Origin: Gammaproteobacteria bacterium UBA3532
Lineage (GTDB): Bacteria; Pseudomonadota; Gammaproteobacteria; Enterobacterales; UBA3532
Assembly (NCBI GenBank): GCA_002376965.1
Contig: DFOV01000103.1
Span: 922-13,587, forward strand
Direction of reading: 5' to 3'
DNA: 12,666 bases
Position 1 is the first letter of the stretch. Each line of letters begins with the position of its first letter. Positions 1 through 6,652 of this stretch are shown piece by piece. Position numbers and translations under genes: made by a program. Under the pieces are notes generated by a model that had not been told where the DNA came from, searched no databases, and saw nothing but the letters and a program-made list of their open reading frames with translations.

Positions 1-704
1 CTTAAGCGTCGGTCGGTCAGACGTGTCCATAAAATGGGGTGCATTTCTGCCATATTCGAGCCCCAAAGAACAAAGGCATCGGCATGTTCAAAATCGTCAT
101 AACAGCCCATCGGTTCATCGATACCAAATGTACGCATAAACCCACCGACCGCAGAAGCCATACAATGGCGTGCATTCGGCTCTAAATTGTTAGACAAGAA
201 ACCGCCCTTCATTAGCTTGGAGGCGGCATACCCTTCCCAGACCGTCCATTGCCCAGAACCAAACATGCCCACGGCTGTCGGGCCTTTCTCTTTGATGGCT
301 TTCTTAAACTTCTCAGCCATCACATCAAATGCTTCGTCCCACGAGACCGGCGTAAAGTCGCCGTTCTTGTCGTATTTCCCGTTTTTCTTACGCAAAAGCG
401 GCTGAGTCAAACGGTCTTTGCCGTACATTATTTTCGACAGGAAGTACCCTTTTACGCAGTTTAACCCACGATTAACTTCACTTTTAATATCGCCGTGTGT
501 CGCAACGACCTTGCCATCCTTTGTTGCGACATTCACGCTACATCCTGTGCCACAAAATCGACATGGCGCCTTTGACCATGTCATTTTGGTTTCATCGGCA
601 CTGGTGATGAGGTTGGCGGCCTGAGCTGGTGCCTGAACACCTGCCGCTGCCGCAGCGGTCGCTATTGCTTGTGCTTTTATATAATCTCGTCGCGTCAATT
701 TCAT
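1..704 (-). CDS. napA: Periplasmic nitrate reductase catalytic subunit NapA, N-terminal part (runs off the left edge)
   Basis: This is the molybdopterin-containing large subunit of periplasmic nitrate reductase, which reduces nitrate to nitrite with electrons from NapB/NapC. Only the first 234 codons are in the window; full proteins are around 830 residues. The start ATG at 704 follows GGGAG at a good distance and lies 18 bp after the napD stop. Residues 1-30 form a Tat signal (TRRDYIKA, then an Ala-rich stretch ending AQA). Cys48, Cys51, Cys55 and Cys83 form the N-terminal 4Fe-4S motif (CRFCGTGC, then NCVKG). Cys181 in NARHCMAS is at the position of the molybdenum-ligand cysteine of Nap enzymes. 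NapD, encoded just upstream, is known to bind this signal peptide before export. Identity is very secure; napB and napC are expected beyond the left edge but are not seen. Confidence 0.97.
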   Translation of the reverse strand, partial: MKLTRRDYIKAQAIATAAAAAGVQAPAQAANLITSADETKMTWSKAPCRFCGTGCSVNVATKDGKVVATHGDIKSEVNRGLNCVKGYFLSKIMYGKDRLTQPLLRKKNGKYDKNGDFTPVSWDEAFDVMAEKFKKAIKEKGPTAVGMFGSGQWTVWEGYAASKLMKGGFLSNNLEPNARHCMASAVGGFMRTFGIDEPMGCYDDFEHADAFVLWGSNMAEMHPILWTRLTDRRL

Positions 705-722
705 GAGGCGCTCCCCGTCTTT

Positions 723-977
723 TTACGCTGGTTCGTTTTGATCGATGTGGTGGTAAATTAGGGAGGTATTGATCACTCCCGCTAATTGCTGGATCTTATC
801 CATTTCATCCAAAATGGCTTTTTGATGGGCTGTCTCCAGCAAAACCACCAACTTGCCACTGCTATCTGCTATCTCCACGCTGGTCACCGGCGACTGGTTG
901 ATCGCTTTGGTGATAGTTTCTAATGACTCTGGCAGAGCGTGGACAACCAGACTCGAAATGTGTACTTCTTCAACCAT
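723..977 (-). CDS. napD: NapD, cytoplasmic chaperone for NapA maturation
   Basis: This 84-residue protein belongs to the NapD family, small cytoplasmic chaperones that bind the Tat signal peptide of NapA and hold it until the cofactors are inserted. The family hallmark HISSLVV is at residues 6-12. A small alpha/beta fold is expected from the alternating pattern, with GKLVVLLE in the middle and INTSLIYHHI near the end. The ATG at 977 is preceded by AGGTGA at good spacing. It overlaps the end of napF by 8 bp, so the two are probably translationally coupled. Its position directly before napA fits the role. Confidence 0.95.
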   Translation of the reverse strand: MVEEVHISSLVVHALPESLETITKAINQSPVTSVEIADSSGKLVVLLETAHQKAILDEMDKIQQLAGVINTSLIYHHIDQNEPA

Positions 978-1521
978 GATTCACCTGTTTGGCTTGTTGT
1001 TGACACCCTGCTAATGACTCGGCCTTGACAGCTTTTATTGCCTTAGTCGGGCAGGCTCCAATACAAAATCCGCAACCTGTACATAACGACTCTTTTATCT
1101 CCGGCACAGGGATCGGCTGATGATAATCAAAGACAATGGCTGAGCTATCACAAAAGTCACGGCAACTCTGGCACATGACGCCCTGAGTTACTAAACAACC
1201 CGACAACTCAATAACCGCCATCAAAGACCAGGGCTTAACGTTCTCATTGCCAGCTTGCTTACTCTCAATACCTGCCTGCTTACTACTTAAGGCCCCTGTT
1301 TGACACGCATCAAGGCATTTTCCACAGAAAGTGCAACCACTATCTTCGAATGAAACCTGTGGAAATCCTCCAGGACCTTTAGTGATAATCCGCTCTTCGC
1401 AAACGGCAATACAATCACCGCAACGAGTACAGTCTCGAATAAAGTCAGACTCATCAACCGCCCAAGGAGGCCGATAGGCGTCTGATGACTGAGCGGATAG
1501 AAAGCGCCTTCTGGAAAGCAT
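970..1521 (-). CDS. napF: NapF, ferredoxin-type accessory protein with four iron-sulfur motifs
   Basis: NapF is a cytoplasmic iron-sulfur accessory protein of the Nap system, thought to help load the NapA iron-sulfur cluster before export. The 183 residues hold four cysteine groups: Cys31/34/37/41 (CTRCGDCIAVC), Cys63/66/69/73 (CTFCGKCLDAC), a looser group Cys109/117/120/124, and Cys147/150/153/157 (CTGCGFCIGAC). The N-terminus has the short arginine-rich start and the RPPWAVDES stretch typical of the family. It is somewhat longer than E. coli NapF, partly from an inserted stretch at residues 80-93 made of two near copies of SKQAGxE. The start ATG at 1521 has a modest GGATTGG upstream and lies 33 bp after napE. 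Confidence 0.93.
   Translation of the reverse strand: MLSRRRFLSAQSSDAYRPPWAVDESDFIRDCTRCGDCIAVCEERIITKGPGGFPQVSFEDSGCTFCGKCLDACQTGALSSKQAGIESKQAGNENVKPWSLMAVIELSGCLVTQGVMCQSCRDFCDSSAIVFDYHQPIPVPEIKESLCTGCGFCIGACPTKAIKAVKAESLAGCQQQAKQVNHG
1243..1284 (-). repeat. Tandem 21-bp duplication inside napF
   Basis: Two adjacent 21-bp units (1264-1284 and 1243-1263) are identical at 17 of 21 bases and encode SKQAGIE and SKQAGNE. They lie in the linker between the second and third cysteine groups of NapF. The reading frame is kept, so the protein is lengthened without disruption. The differences include silent changes, so the duplication is not very recent. Confidence 0.75.
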
Positions 1522-1554
1522 TAGCCAATCCTGAACTGGTGCACGATACTGGTG

Positions 1555-1725
1555 CTAGGCGGTTGGAGGCCCCATTAGTATCTGGCTTATCCAGATACTA
1601 AAGCCATAGATACCAACAATGGCACAGGCGACAACCGGAGCAAGTACAACAGTGACAAACAAAAACATCCGCAACTCCCAAGCTTTGGTATGTTCCGGAT
1701 GTTCTGAATCGGTAGGGGTTTGCAT
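1555..1725 (-). CDS. napE: NapE, small single-pass membrane protein of the nap operon
   Basis: This 56-residue ORF starts MQTPTDSEHP and ends MGPPTA. It has one hydrophobic segment at about residues 20-49, with the pattern VVLAPVVACAIVGIYGF followed by a GPP-type tail, which matches the NapE family. NapE is an integral membrane protein of unknown precise role found at the head of many nap operons. The ATG at 1725 has GAAAGGG upstream, with no in-frame alternative nearby. It is the first gene of the E-F-D-A order here, and napF follows after 33 bp. It is easily missed because of its size. Confidence 0.9.
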   Translation of the reverse strand: MQTPTDSEHPEHTKAWELRMFLFVTVVLAPVVACAIVGIYGFSIWISQILMGPPTA

Positions 1726-1774
1726 AATGATGACCCTTTCATCTAGCTATGTTGATGACTATCTATAAGGGTAG

Positions 1775-1780
1775 ACGATA
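1775..1780 (-). promoter_or_regulatory. Possible -10 element of the nap promoter
   Basis: The minus-strand hexamer TATCGT matches 4 of 6 consensus -10 bases. It sits exactly where a -10 is expected if the palindrome centred at 1809.5 occupies position -41.5. That would place transcription start near 1768, giving a leader of about 43 bases before napE. There is no good -35 hexamer, as usual for an activator-dependent promoter. Confidence 0.45.
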
Positions 1781-1802
1781 TCAAGGTAGACACCAAAAAA
1801 AT

Positions 1803-1816
1803 TTGATGTAGATCAA
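1803..1816. promoter_or_regulatory. FNR/ANR-type binding site upstream of napE
   Basis: TTGATGTAGATCAA is a perfect match to the FNR-family consensus TTGAT-N4-ATCAA. It lies 78 bp upstream of the napE start codon, in the gap between the nap operon and the end of bioD. FNR-family control of nap is established in enteric bacteria and others, so low-oxygen activation of napEFDA is the natural reading. The site is symmetric, but no divergent gene exists, so nap is the only plausible target. Confidence 0.8.
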
Positions 1817-1830
1817 CTTAGATAAATACT

Positions 1831-1849
1831 TGCATTTATTATGCATTTA
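1831..1849. repeat. Short direct repeats TGCATTTA in the nap upstream region
   Basis: Two copies of TGCATTTA (1831-1838 and 1842-1849) are separated by one helical turn (11 bp start to start), just upstream of the FNR-type site. They could be half-sites for a second regulator, but the region is AT-rich and chance is not excluded. Confidence 0.3.
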
Positions 1850-1874
1850 ATGCGCAAGATTAATGCTTGTACCA

Positions 1875-1906
1875 TGATAAGAGGCTGAGCACTCAACTCT
1901 TAATCA
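1875..1906. other. Extended dyad (hairpin) between the bio and nap operons
   Basis: Arms TGATAAGAG and CTCTT-A-ATCA pair across an inner TGAG/CTCA, making a long interrupted stem with one bulge. It starts about 30 bp after the bioD stop on the minus strand, so the bio transcript would carry it as a 3' hairpin. No T-run follows on that strand, so it is not a standard intrinsic terminator. It may protect the 3' end of the bio mRNA, reduce read-through into nap, or act as a DNA operator. Confidence 0.45.
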
Positions 1907-1934
1907 GAGTAAACATATTACAGCTGAGCCAAGG

Positions 1935-2594
1935 TTAGGTAAGCGATAGGGAAATCTGCTGCTGCTGATAGTCAACGTGCGCCAGCATTGGAATAGGTAG
2001 CTTGCTGTTCAAGGTAGTGATATTTTGCGCTAGATAAGGCATTTCGGGATCCACAACATTAGCGATCCAACCCTGTACCGGCAGACCTTGGGCCGCAATA
2101 GCCTGATATGTCAGTAAGGCATGATTTAGACACCCAAGCCGCATCCCGACTACCAGTATGACCTGTGCTCCAATGACTTCAACATAGTCAGCTAGCGTTT
2201 CAGTCTCATTGAGAGGAACCAGCCAACCACCAGCCCCCTCAACAATCACGCGCTGATAGCCACTCCAGTCGTTTGCATTGAAAGCTGTAACCAGCGCATC
2301 AACACTTAACGCAACACCAACATTTTCAGCTGCGATATGCGGCGCGCAAGCATCTGGCAACACATAAGGGTTAATCGAAGCATAGTTCTGCCCCGGCGTT
2401 GCCGCACTTTTTAGCGCCAGCGCATCGTCATTTACCCATTCATCATCAAGCTTGGTAGCTCCGGCTGCAACAGGCTTGTGTACGGCTACCCGCTCGCCGA
2501 GCCGACGCCAATAGTTGGCTAATAAAACACTGACATAGGTTTTTCCGGCATCAGTATCTGTACCAGTAATGAAATAGGTTTTGCGATCTGTCAT
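1935..2594 (-). CDS. bioD: Dethiobiotin synthetase BioD
   Basis: BioD closes the ureido ring of dethiobiotin from 7,8-diaminononanoate, CO2 and ATP, the next-to-last step of biotin synthesis. The 219-residue protein has the P-loop GTDTDAGKT at 11-19, VHKPVAAG around Lys40, APHIAA at 84-89 and VEGAGG at 118-123. VVGMRLGCLNHALLT follows at about 148-162. All are in the family order, and the length is usual. The ATG at 2594 overlaps the bioC stop as ATGA, which points to coupled translation. It is the last gene of the bio operon. Confidence 0.97.
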   Translation of the reverse strand: MTDRKTYFITGTDTDAGKTYVSVLLANYWRRLGERVAVHKPVAAGATKLDDEWVNDDALALKSAATPGQNYASINPYVLPDACAPHIAAENVGVALSVDALVTAFNANDWSGYQRVIVEGAGGWLVPLNETETLADYVEVIGAQVILVVGMRLGCLNHALLTYQAIAAQGLPVQGWIANVVDPEMPYLAQNITTLNSKLPIPMLAHVDYQQQQISLSLT

Positions 2595-3496
2595 GACTGA
2601 GAAGTATCTGTATTTCTTATGCTTTGCTTGAGGGATTCGACAGAAACATATGTGTGAGCGCCATCACTGTATTGCTTGTTTTGTGCAATTCGGGCATAAC
2701 CATATACCACTTCATATGTCGCAGGCAGCCAACCGTCAGTGTCTCGATAGGATTCATAAGCATCAGCTAATCTGGACAAGGCTTTTTTGGGGGTTAATGC
2801 CTTTGAGCGATCCCGGTTAACATTATGCGCTCCAACCTGCTGTAGATCTTTCATCAGCGCCATCACACTCTTATAACGCATAACCAAAGTATCCATATCC
2901 ATCACTGGATTGTGAAAATTATTTTTGACCAGCAGATCACCAACTTCGTGTAAATCTGGAAAAGCATTGACGTGAACACCTGAATCGGCTGCTCGCCAGC
3001 TGTCCTTCAATTCTTTTAAGGTATCAAGACCAGGTATCGAAAACAGCAGTACGCCGCCCGGCCTTAATATTCGCCAACATTCAGCTAACGCCACGGCGAG
3101 ATCGTCACACCATTGCAGAGCAAAGCTGGATACAACCACATCAACGGAATTAGCAGCCAGCGGAATCGCCTCGGCATCTCCGGTTATAAAATGTTGTTTT
3201 GACAACCAGCGCTTTTTAGAACGAGCCTTAGTGACCATTCCATGAGCCAGATCCATCGAGATAACATCGCATTTCGAGTAATGCTTAGTCAGCTTTCGAC
3301 TGCAATAGCCTGTGCCACACCCTAAATCGAGGATGATACCAGGCCGTATGTCGATCATGGCTAGCCGCCCAAGGAGTTCATCAGCAATTTCTTTTTGCAC
3401 GATCGCCGCTTTATCGTACGATTCTGCCGCTTTACTGAATGATTTGGCAACCGCCTTCTTATCAATAGGGGATTTTTTCTCAGCTAAGGTCGTCAT
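2591..3496 (-). CDS. bioC: Malonyl-ACP O-methyltransferase BioC
   Basis: BioC methylates the free carboxyl of malonyl-ACP using S-adenosylmethionine, so that fatty acid synthesis can build the pimeloyl chain. The 301 residues contain the SAM-binding motif LDLGCGTG at 56-63, an acidic residue after strand 2 (SMDLAHGM, Asp82), GDAEAIPL at 106-113 and LRPGGVLLFS at 144-153. The N-terminal VAKSFSKAAESYDKAA is the usual start of BioC. It is about 50 residues longer than E. coli BioC, with the excess spread over the N-terminus and a polar C-terminal tail. ATGA overlaps join it to bioH before and bioD after. BioH is the esterase that later removes the methyl group. Confidence 0.95.
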   Translation of the reverse strand: MTTLAEKKSPIDKKAVAKSFSKAAESYDKAAIVQKEIADELLGRLAMIDIRPGIILDLGCGTGYCSRKLTKHYSKCDVISMDLAHGMVTKARSKKRWLSKQHFITGDAEAIPLAANSVDVVVSSFALQWCDDLAVALAECWRILRPGGVLLFSIPGLDTLKELKDSWRAADSGVHVNAFPDLHEVGDLLVKNNFHNPVMDMDTLVMRYKSVMALMKDLQQVGAHNVNRDRSKALTPKKALSRLADAYESYRDTDGWLPATYEVVYGYARIAQNKQYSDGAHTYVSVESLKQSIRNTDTSQS

Positions 3497-4257
3497 TGTA
3501 AAAACTCCTCGACCTGCTGAACAAAGACCTCTGGATGGGATAAAAACGGCGCATGACTGGCTTTGGCAAAAATACTCGACTGGCCATAGCCAGCCTCATC
3601 CAACTCATACGCTGAAGCAACCGGGACCAAAGCATCAAGACGACCATAAATACGCAACCAGGGCAACTCCAACTGAGACAGCCGCGAGCGCAAATCGACC
3701 TGTTCCAGCAGCTTCAATCCTTGAGTCAGGGCATCTGGATGCGGCTCTCCACGAGCAAACAGCTTGCCTTGCAACGCTTTAAGATCCTTTCGTGCGCTGG
3801 CGCTACCCATGGTTTGGATAGCGATAAAGCGTTTAAGCGTGGTGCGATAATCTGTCCCCAACTGGTTAGCAAACTGTTTGAGCACAGCAGCGTTCATTGC
3901 GGAGCGCCAATCTTCGCGCTCAACAAAACACGGAGAGCTGGCCACCGTGATCAGTCGCTGAATACGCTCAGGCTTATCCAGTGCCATCTGCAACGCCACT
4001 AATCCACCAAGCGACCAACCCATAAGGTGACAGCGCTCAGGTAACTGCGCCCACAGCAAGTCACTTAAGACATCAAGCCTATAGCTATCTGGCATTTCAC
4101 GACTGTAACCAAATCCAGGCAGGTCAACCAAGTGGACACGAAAAGACGAGCCCAGCAGAGCTAGCACGCTATCCCATATACCACTGTGTAACCCCCATCC
4201 ATGAATGAGTGCGATATCAGGCCCAGTCCCGAGGCTTTCAACATGAAGAGATGTCAT
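3493..4257 (-). CDS. bioH: Pimeloyl-ACP methyl ester esterase BioH
   Basis: BioH is an alpha/beta hydrolase that cleaves the methyl ester of pimeloyl-ACP, ending chain extension in the BioC-BioH route. The 254 residues show the oxyanion region HGWG at 19-22, nucleophile Ser82 in GWSLGG, acid Asp208 in YGRLDALVP and His235 in ASHAPFLSHP. This is a full catalytic triad close to the numbering of the E. coli enzyme. The ATG at 4257 directly follows the bioF stop (TAAATG), and the stop overlaps the bioC start as ATGA. In enteric bacteria bioH lies away from the main bio cluster next to a comF/gntX gene; here it is inside the operon. Confidence 0.95.
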   Translation of the reverse strand: MTSLHVESLGTGPDIALIHGWGLHSGIWDSVLALLGSSFRVHLVDLPGFGYSREMPDSYRLDVLSDLLWAQLPERCHLMGWSLGGLVALQMALDKPERIQRLITVASSPCFVEREDWRSAMNAAVLKQFANQLGTDYRTTLKRFIAIQTMGSASARKDLKALQGKLFARGEPHPDALTQGLKLLEQVDLRSRLSQLELPWLRIYGRLDALVPVASAYELDEAGYGQSSIFAKASHAPFLSHPEVFVQQVEEFLQ

Positions 4258-5445
4258 TTATTTTTCACCCACACACTCACGCTCTCGTCTCAAGCACTCA
4301 CCAAGCCCCGCCAATAACTTATCAACCATGCTTGATGTATGAGCAGCACTAAGCGTAACCCGCAATCGAGCTTCACCTTTGGGAACGGTTGGTGTGCGGA
4401 TCGCCGCCACCCATAGTCCTTGCTGTTCTAACCACTGGCTCCAGATTAATGCACGCTGTTCATCGCCCAACATAATAGGTTGGATCGGCGATTGTGATGG
4501 CCACAATGTCAATCCCAACTGCTCAGCACCTTTGACAAACTGCGTAATGCGCTGATTGAGGCTATCTCGCAACTCACCCTCTCGCTCAATACGCTTCAGG
4601 TTGTGGAGCGTGGCTACTGCGAGTATTGGAGGAAGCGCCGTGGTGTAAATATAAGTGCGAGCAAATTGAATCAAGCTATTTATCAAAAGCTCGGAACCCG
4701 CAGCGAATGCACCAAAGGTACCCAAAGCCTTGCCGAAAGTGCCAATAATCAGCGGAACCTGCTCTTGGGATAGCCCCATAGCTTCAAGACATCCCCCTCC
4801 GCGTTCGCCAATTACGCCGAACCCATGCGCGTCATCAACGATTAAAATAGCGTTATATTCGGCGCAAAGTCCTGCGATATCAGCCAGTGGTGCGACATCT
4901 CCATCCATACTAAACACACCGTCAGTAACCACCAGCTTGCGTTTGGCTTCGCTCTTTTGCAGACGTTTCTGTAAATCATATACATCAGCATGACGATAGC
5001 GATGCAGGCGCGACTGGCTCAACAATGCCCCATCGATCAATGAGGCATGATTCAACCGATCTTCAAAAATATCGGTACCCCGTCCGCCCAATGCCTGGAT
5101 AATACCCAGGTTTGCCATGTAACCAGTGGAAAAATACAGCGCTTTGTCCCGTTGGCAAAAATCAGCGAGCGCCAACTCAAGATCGTGATGAGCCTGGTGA
5201 TGCCCAGCAACCAAGTGAGACGCGCCAGCTCCCAGCCCGGTCTGGTCAATCGCCGCTTTAACTGCTTCAATCGCACCTGAATCAGTCGCCAACCCCAAAT
5301 AATCGTTTGAACAGAAGTTAATGCGTTTCTCACCATCCACCACCAAACAGGGTTGCTGAGGCGACGTCACCAATCGGCGTTGACGATAAAGGTACTGCGC
5401 TTGCCGCTGTTCAAGCGCTTGTTGAAGCTCTACTTGCCACGTCAT
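4258..5445 (-). CDS. bioF: 8-amino-7-oxononanoate synthase BioF
   Basis: BioF is a PLP enzyme that condenses pimeloyl-ACP with alanine, releasing CO2, to give 8-amino-7-oxononanoate. The 395 residues hold NFCSNDYLGL at 43-52, GAGASHLVAGHHQAHHDLE at 72-90, and STGYMANLG at 106-114. DDAHGFG at 204-210 carries the aspartate and histidine that contact PLP. The Schiff-base Lys239 lies in TFGKALGTFGA. Length and motif order fit the family. The ATG at 5445 has no clear Shine-Dalgarno, so translation may depend on ribosomes leaving bioB, which ends 14 bp before. Confidence 0.97.
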   Translation of the reverse strand: MTWQVELQQALEQRQAQYLYRQRRLVTSPQQPCLVVDGEKRINFCSNDYLGLATDSGAIEAVKAAIDQTGLGAGASHLVAGHHQAHHDLELALADFCQRDKALYFSTGYMANLGIIQALGGRGTDIFEDRLNHASLIDGALLSQSRLHRYRHADVYDLQKRLQKSEAKRKLVVTDGVFSMDGDVAPLADIAGLCAEYNAILIVDDAHGFGVIGERGGGCLEAMGLSQEQVPLIIGTFGKALGTFGAFAAGSELLINSLIQFARTYIYTTALPPILAVATLHNLKRIEREGELRDSLNQRITQFVKGAEQLGLTLWPSQSPIQPIMLGDEQRALIWSQWLEQQGLWVAAIRTPTVPKGEARLRVTLSAAHTSSMVDKLLAGLGECLRRERECVGEK

Positions 5446-5459
5446 AGAAAAATCGAACG

Positions 5460-6545
5460 CTAGGCGCGTGACTGGGTAGCATCATAAAACAAGGGCGTTT
5501 GCTCTGCTGAACCCATTTTTTCTTTGGAATGACTCACAGCTGCAGCGTCTTCATTCAAAGATTCGGCAGAAACGTCTCGACGCTCAGGGCGAATACCCAG
5601 CTTCTCAAACAACGCCTTGTCTTTGTCTGCTTCGGGATTCCCCGTTGTTAATAACTTTTCGCCATAGAAAATCGAGTTCGCTCCAGCGAAAAAGCACATT
5701 GCCTGCATTTGTTCATTCATATCTTCGCGACCAGCAGACAAGCGCACGTAGGATTCCGGCATGATAATTCGCGCAACAGCTATGGTTCGAACGAACTCAA
5801 ACGGTTCTAGTGCCTCAACATTTTCCAGGGGAGTCCCTTCTACCGCAACCAACATATTAATCGGTACACTTTCGGGGTGCTTTGGCATATTAGCCAGCTC
5901 TTGCAGCAAGCCAGCTCTATCATTTCTACTCTCGCCCATGCCCAAAATCCCCCCCGCACACACGTTGATGCCAGCATCACGCACATGTTTAAGCGTATCC
6001 ATTCGGTCTTGGTAGGTTCGTGTAGTGATAATGCTGCCGTAATATTCAGGTGAGGTATCAAGGTTATGGTTATAATAATCCAGGCCCGCATCTCTTAACG
6101 CATCAGCTTGAGCTGCATCTAGCATTCCCAGCGTAACGCAGGTTTCCAGGCCCAAAGATTTAACCTGCTTGACCATTTCCAATACCACCGGAAAGTCCTT
6201 CTCTCTTGGCGAACGCCAGGCTGCTCCCATACAAAAACGGGTTGCTCCCGTATCTTGGGCGGCTTTCGCCTTAGCAACGACCTCTTCGATGGCCAATAAC
6301 TGCTCTTTGGTCAACTCTGTATCATAGTGGCCGCTTTGCGGGCAATATGCACAATCTTCCGGGCAGGCACCGGTTTTTATACTTAATAATGTGCTGGTTT
6401 GCACTTCGTTAGGATTAAAATGCTTACGATGAACCTGTTGCGCCATAAACAGCAAATCGTTGAATGGCAGCTCAAAAAGAGCAATAATTTCTTCTCGCTG
6501 CCAGTCATGTCGAATGTCGGCAATCGCCTGATGCATAGCGCCCAT
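5460..6545 (-). CDS. bioB: Biotin synthase BioB
   Basis: BioB is a radical-SAM enzyme that inserts sulfur into dethiobiotin to make biotin. The 361 residues carry the CX3CX2C cluster motif at Cys61/65/68 ([10 protein letters not shown]), YNHNLDTS in the middle, GGILGMGE, and the [17 protein letters not shown] segment near the C-terminus. The last 40 or so residues form a polar tail slightly longer than in E. coli BioB. The ATG at 6545 follows GTGAGGA with a 7-base spacer. It is the first gene of bioBFHCD and has its own promoter region shared with comF. Confidence 0.98.
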   Translation of the reverse strand: MGAMHQAIADIRHDWQREEIIALFELPFNDLLFMAQQVHRKHFNPNEVQTSTLLSIKTGACPEDCAYCPQSGHYDTELTKEQLLAIEEVVAKAKAAQDTGATRFCMGAAWRSPREKDFPVVLEMVKQVKSLGLETCVTLGMLDAAQADALRDAGLDYYNHNLDTSPEYYGSIITTRTYQDRMDTLKHVRDAGINVCAGGILGMGESRNDRAGLLQELANMPKHPESVPINMLVAVEGTPLENVEALEPFEFVRTIAVARIIMPESYVRLSAGREDMNEQMQAMCFFAGANSIFYGEKLLTTGNPEADKDKALFEKLGIRPERRDVSAESLNEDAAAVSHSKEKMGSAEQTPLFYDATQSRA

Positions 6546-6576
6546 GGAAAATCCTCACTTTTATCTATATGAAAAT

Positions 6577-6592
6577 GCGGTAGCCTTACCGC
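6577..6592. other. Hairpin in the bioB leader
   Basis: GCGGTA and TACCGC are perfect 6-bp arms around a 4-base loop. If transcription starts near 6618, the hairpin sits in the 5' leader of the bioB mRNA, about 30 bases before the start codon. It could affect mRNA stability or be part of a regulatory leader. No known riboswitch pattern was recognised. Confidence 0.4.
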
Positions 6593-6615
6593 TAAACCGT
6601 CTATAAGATACACTT

Positions 6616-6639
6616 TAAGCAGCGATCCTAACCTGCTTA
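6616..6639. promoter_or_regulatory. Inverted repeat TAAGCAG-N10-CTGCTTA over the bio promoter
   Basis: Two perfect 7-bp arms (6616-6622 and 6633-6639) flank a 10-bp spacer that covers the predicted -10 of the bioB promoter. This is the position of a typical repressor operator. It does not match the BirA consensus of enteric bio operators. Whether it binds a biotin regulator is unknown. Confidence 0.4.
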
Positions 6640-6652
6640 CATTCTCTGTCAA
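6625..6652 (-). promoter_or_regulatory. Predicted sigma-70 promoter for bioBFHCD
   Basis: On the minus strand a perfect -35 TTGACA (6652-6647) is followed after 16 bp by TAGGAT (6630-6625), a 4-of-6 match to the -10. Transcription would start near 6618, giving a leader of about 73 bases before bioB. The -35 overlaps by one base the ATG at 6652 proposed for the divergent comF gene. Confidence 0.55.

Noticed and set aside
187..624. Plus-strand open frames of about 70 codons.
   Set aside because: They are shadows of napA, which is clearly coded on the minus strand with full cofactor motifs.
1791..1818. The FNR palindrome followed by six T on the minus strand looks like a small intrinsic terminator for bioD.
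   Set aside because: The stem is only 5 bp with a single G-C pair, too weak for a terminator, and the sequence fits the FNR consensus exactly.
3312..3782. Plus-strand 156-codon frame across bioC and bioH.
   Set aside because: It overlaps two clear biotin genes in antisense and shows no domain features.
6561..6570. TTATCTATAT resembles the BioR operator of alphaproteobacterial biotin genes (9 of 10 bases).
   Set aside because: The motif is short and AT-rich, a similar match (CTATCTATAA) occurs by chance at 1759-1768 upstream of nap, and BioR is mainly known from alphaproteobacteria.
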